Positions 61,560-64,000 of a stretch of DNA of 64,000 nt are shown one piece after another (position 1 is the stretch's first letter; each line of letters opens with the position of its first letter). This DNA comes from Phoronis australis (taxonomy: Eukaryota > Phoronida > Phoronidae). The stretch lies in the NCBI GenBank assembly GCA_002633005.1, contig NMRA01000610.1, positions 185,134-249,133 of the forward strand, in the 5' to 3' direction. Made by a program: the position numbers and the translations under genes. The notes below the pieces were generated by a model. It ran no database searches. It saw only the letters and a list, made by a program, of their open reading frames with translations, and was not told the DNA's origin.

Positions 61560-61775
61560 CCAGAAATTTCAGTACATTCCCCAACCCAGAAATTTAAGCG
61601 CAGAAATTTCTGCGCTAAACAGTGAGCAGATATTTCTGCACGTGACACAACAGAGCGCTGAAATGCACTAAAAATAACATTTTTACCCAAAATGATGGAA
61701 ATCTAGGATCAGAAGAAAATCTGTAACTTTTCAGGTGCGAAAAAGGGAATCAGTGGAAATTCCTTTTTATAATAA
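61560..61775 (+). repeat. Dispersed repeat M, copy 2
   Basis: Palindrome AGCGCAGAAATTTCTGCGCT and body AAATGATGGAAATCTAGGAT...TTTTCAGGTGCGAAAAAG, as in 41655-41875. Confidence 0.6.
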
Positions 61776-61858
61776 AAATTTTTTGCACTAGCAAATAGAT
61801 GGCGTTACTGGCTGCGTAATGATCACACGAATTTTCCTGTAATAATTCAATGGAACAG

Positions 61859-61981
61859 TTAGATATCAAGTATGCCATTCCGGTGTTTGTAAGGCTTACG
61901 TAGGTACGTGATAAACTCAACCATGATGAAAATAGCAGCTATGAAGGTGAGAATCAATGTCCACAGGAAAACAAACAAGGG
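61859..61981 (-). CDS. Candidate terminal exon of an upstream membrane-protein gene
   Basis: Minus-strand open frame after a possible acceptor (GTCAACAG), ending in TAA. Encodes PLFVFLWTLILTFIAAIFIM, a hydrophobic helix of about 22 residues, then VEFITYLRKPYKHRNGILDI and stop: a basic juxtamembrane tail. 123 nt, phase 0. I do not recognise the family. If real it marks the 3' end of a neighbouring minus-strand gene and limits the DNAH3 5' end to below about 61.8 kb. Confidence 0.35.
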   Translation of the reverse strand, partial: PLFVFLWTLILTFIAAIFIMVEFITYLRKPYKHRNGILDI

Positions 61982-62024
61982 CTGTTGACAGTATAAACAC
62001 CAGCGTAAGAGCAATGAACTGTTA

Positions 62025-62056
62025 TACACACACGCGCGCACACACACACATACACA
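62025..62056. repeat. CA/CG microsatellite
   Basis: ACACACACGCGCGCACACACACACATACAC-like run. Confidence 0.9.
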
Positions 62057-63124
62057 AGCTGCAGACACCAGATTGACAGACCAAGACGACAATCATTGCA
62101 AAATCTATTCAAATTAATCTTGGATTTTTGCATAGCTTGACAATGTTTACAGTTTCAACTGCAAAGGAAACCACAGAGTTACCTTTTTGAAGTACATTGA
62201 TCTTGACTAACTTCAAAACCACGGTATGCAAATTTGAACTACTAGCTGTACTTGATTGATTGATTAAGCTCTTTATGCATATGCTGGCTTTTGGACCACG
62301 TCTGACTTATCCCACAGTACAACAGGTTGTATAATCAGGGACAACAACCCTAACACTAGGGTGTGATTTGGGTTGCGACTCTGGGGTGCAGCGCTGAGGT
62401 GCAACCCTGGGGTATGACCGGTGGAAACACACTCAGACAGTAGAATTCGGTTAAGCCAAGACACTGCCTTTTCTAATAGATTATGGACGTCTGAAATTTT
62501 TACAACCAGAGGGAGAGAGAGACCTGACTGGGACCAGGAGGATGGCCGATAAAAGTCACCACAAGCAAAGCATGGTTCCTTTTCCGAGTGAACATGACTT
62601 TTGCAGGATCTCATTTCTGTATAACAGTACACGAAACTTGTAATTGCAGTACCACAATTCTCTTGTATAGCCAGCAATAGACTTTTGAAAGCTGCACACC
62701 TCACACTGTGCATATTTTGATAAAAAATGTTATTATACTGAAGAATGGAAGCAGACTGTGTCTTTCTCAATAATCTATATTTTGTAACTGTAATTATCAT
62801 TATCATTATGATATTATTTTTGTTATTAAATAACCCATGTGTAAATTTCTTTATTATTGGTTATGAGTGGAAAAACCTTAATTCAAGAAATTAAAATAAA
62901 TACGACATACAGGACTGAACGGGACATAAACGTCTTGGCCCAGCCCCTAATCTCGCAACCACCTGCATCTGAAGCAGATGTCAGTACCACACAAGAAGTA
63001 ATTATACACATATTTCTGGCAATACACAGAGAAAATCAACCCATTTGAATTGGGCACAATGCAAACATAAAACACAGTACTAAAATAAGAACACTCTTGT
63101 GTAATTCAATGGAGGAAGGAGTCT

Positions 63125-63248
63125 TTCATTCTGCTAAATTATTGCATTGAAATGGTCACCATTTGGCCTTTGTGAAAGGCAAATGGTGGGAGGTAAACAC
63201 AGCATTTCCACATACAAGAACAACTACTGCATTTAGCAGAATGGTCTA
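63125..63248. repeat. Degenerate foldback
   Basis: ATTCTGCTAAAT...CCATTTGGCCTTT pairs with AAAGGCAAATGG...ATTTAGCAGAATGG with gaps. Confidence 0.6.
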
Positions 63249-64000
63249 ACACACACTATGAACTGCAAGTAATCTGACAAAACTATGCAACCAACTTAGA
63301 GGGGTAAATCTACAGTCATGAAAAGAATTGCAAATTGTTGGCAGTGAAAGTAATCTGAGAAAAAAGGAATTGTTAGAATTAAATGACCTGACAAAGTAAA
63401 TAACAGGTGTGACCAGGTAGACTGGAAATTGGTCCGATAAGAGATGAAAAAGTTCAACTGGAATAAAACAAAGAACAAAACAAAAAACAAACAAAACGTT
63501 GTTTACGTGCAAAAAGAAAGTACCCAGTAACCGTGTCAAATACAGGGGAGATAACACTTCGTGCCACCGAAATCCAGTCGAGTTGGTGACACATTGTATA
63601 CTTTTCTCACTAAATTAATTTCATCCAATTTCTTAGTCAAATATCAGGCAACTTTCATGAGGCCATAACCTCATCGCATGACTGCAAGTCTACCTACGTA
63701 GCCATCATTCTGAAGATGATTGCAGCTAGGGATGGCCGAAAACATTCAGTTTTAATATTCAATTGCACTTCATGATATTTTCTTAACATTGCAACATTAC
63801 TAGTATGTATGTGATTCATACAACCTTTCACTACTTAACCTATAAAATTGACCTCACCTTGTTGTTACTGATCAGATAAGATTTCAGGGCCTTAGAAGAC
63901 CACACTCAGTTGTAATTGCTTGTAGCCAAGCTCAGCACGAGTTGGAAAAAACCCAAGGGCCCGTTTAATGAAAGGTCACAACTCCGGTCATAATTAAGAC

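Larger units (their letters stand above)
61043..64000. other. 5' flank of DNAH3; mostly unassigned
   Basis: Apart from the 61859-61981 candidate exon, a CA microsatellite, a dispersed repeat near 61.6 kb and a degenerate foldback near 63.2 kb, nothing recognisable. An open frame at 62273-62806 (minus, 177 aa) has no motif I know. A short splice-bounded segment ending ...LISNNK|GTGAGG at 63860 might be another exon of the upstream gene. Confidence 0.4.

Noticed and set aside
62273-62806. 177-codon minus-strand open frame
   Set aside because: Long for AT-rich DNA, but no recognisable domain or splice structure; kept only as a note in the flank entry.

Overview
The window is animal nuclear DNA (about 37% GC by eye). 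It carries many short exons with GT-AG borders, introns from about 0.13 to 4.7 kb, tRNA-derived SINEs and many small inverted-repeat elements. Nearly all of it is one gene on the minus strand: an axonemal dynein heavy chain, best matched from memory to DNAH3 (single-headed inner-arm dynein). The repeats and intron sizes fit a marine invertebrate such as a spiralian or invertebrate deuterostome; I cannot name the species.

Layout, read 5' to 3' of the gene (right to left). 61.1-64 kb: flank or upstream gene, with one candidate terminal exon encoding a transmembrane helix (61859-61981). 61.0-43 kb: N-terminal tail and linker. 43-33 kb: AAA1 and AAA2. 29-22 kb: AAA3. 22-17 kb: AAA4. 17-12.8 kb: stalk and microtubule-binding domain. 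12.2-0.37 kb: AAA5, AAA6 and the start of the C-terminal domain. The last exons, roughly 260-280 codons by comparison with human DNAH3, lie beyond the left edge. I placed 67 exons by hand (the first is tentative). Their phases agree at every junction, giving one open frame of 11,232 nt (3,744 codons) with no stop or frameshift.

Two stretches look like allelic copies placed in tandem by the assembler: 22487-22934 against 22936-23383, joined by one N, and the region around the 41-N gap at 35799-35839. Both duplicate exons.

The most unusual structure is a set of intronic tandem arrays that start at splice sites. At exons 5, 30 and 48 the last 20-45 bases of the exon plus its 5' splice site are repeated into the intron. 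At exon 25 the 3' splice site is repeated. A 41-bp array beside exon 64, and a 75-95-bp array beside an exon-like orphan segment at 5471-5562, may be further cases. Other findings are a 95-bp-arm inverted repeat with a 13-bp target duplication, TA-flanked MITEs, perfect hairpins, three SINE families and a possible 9-nt microexon.
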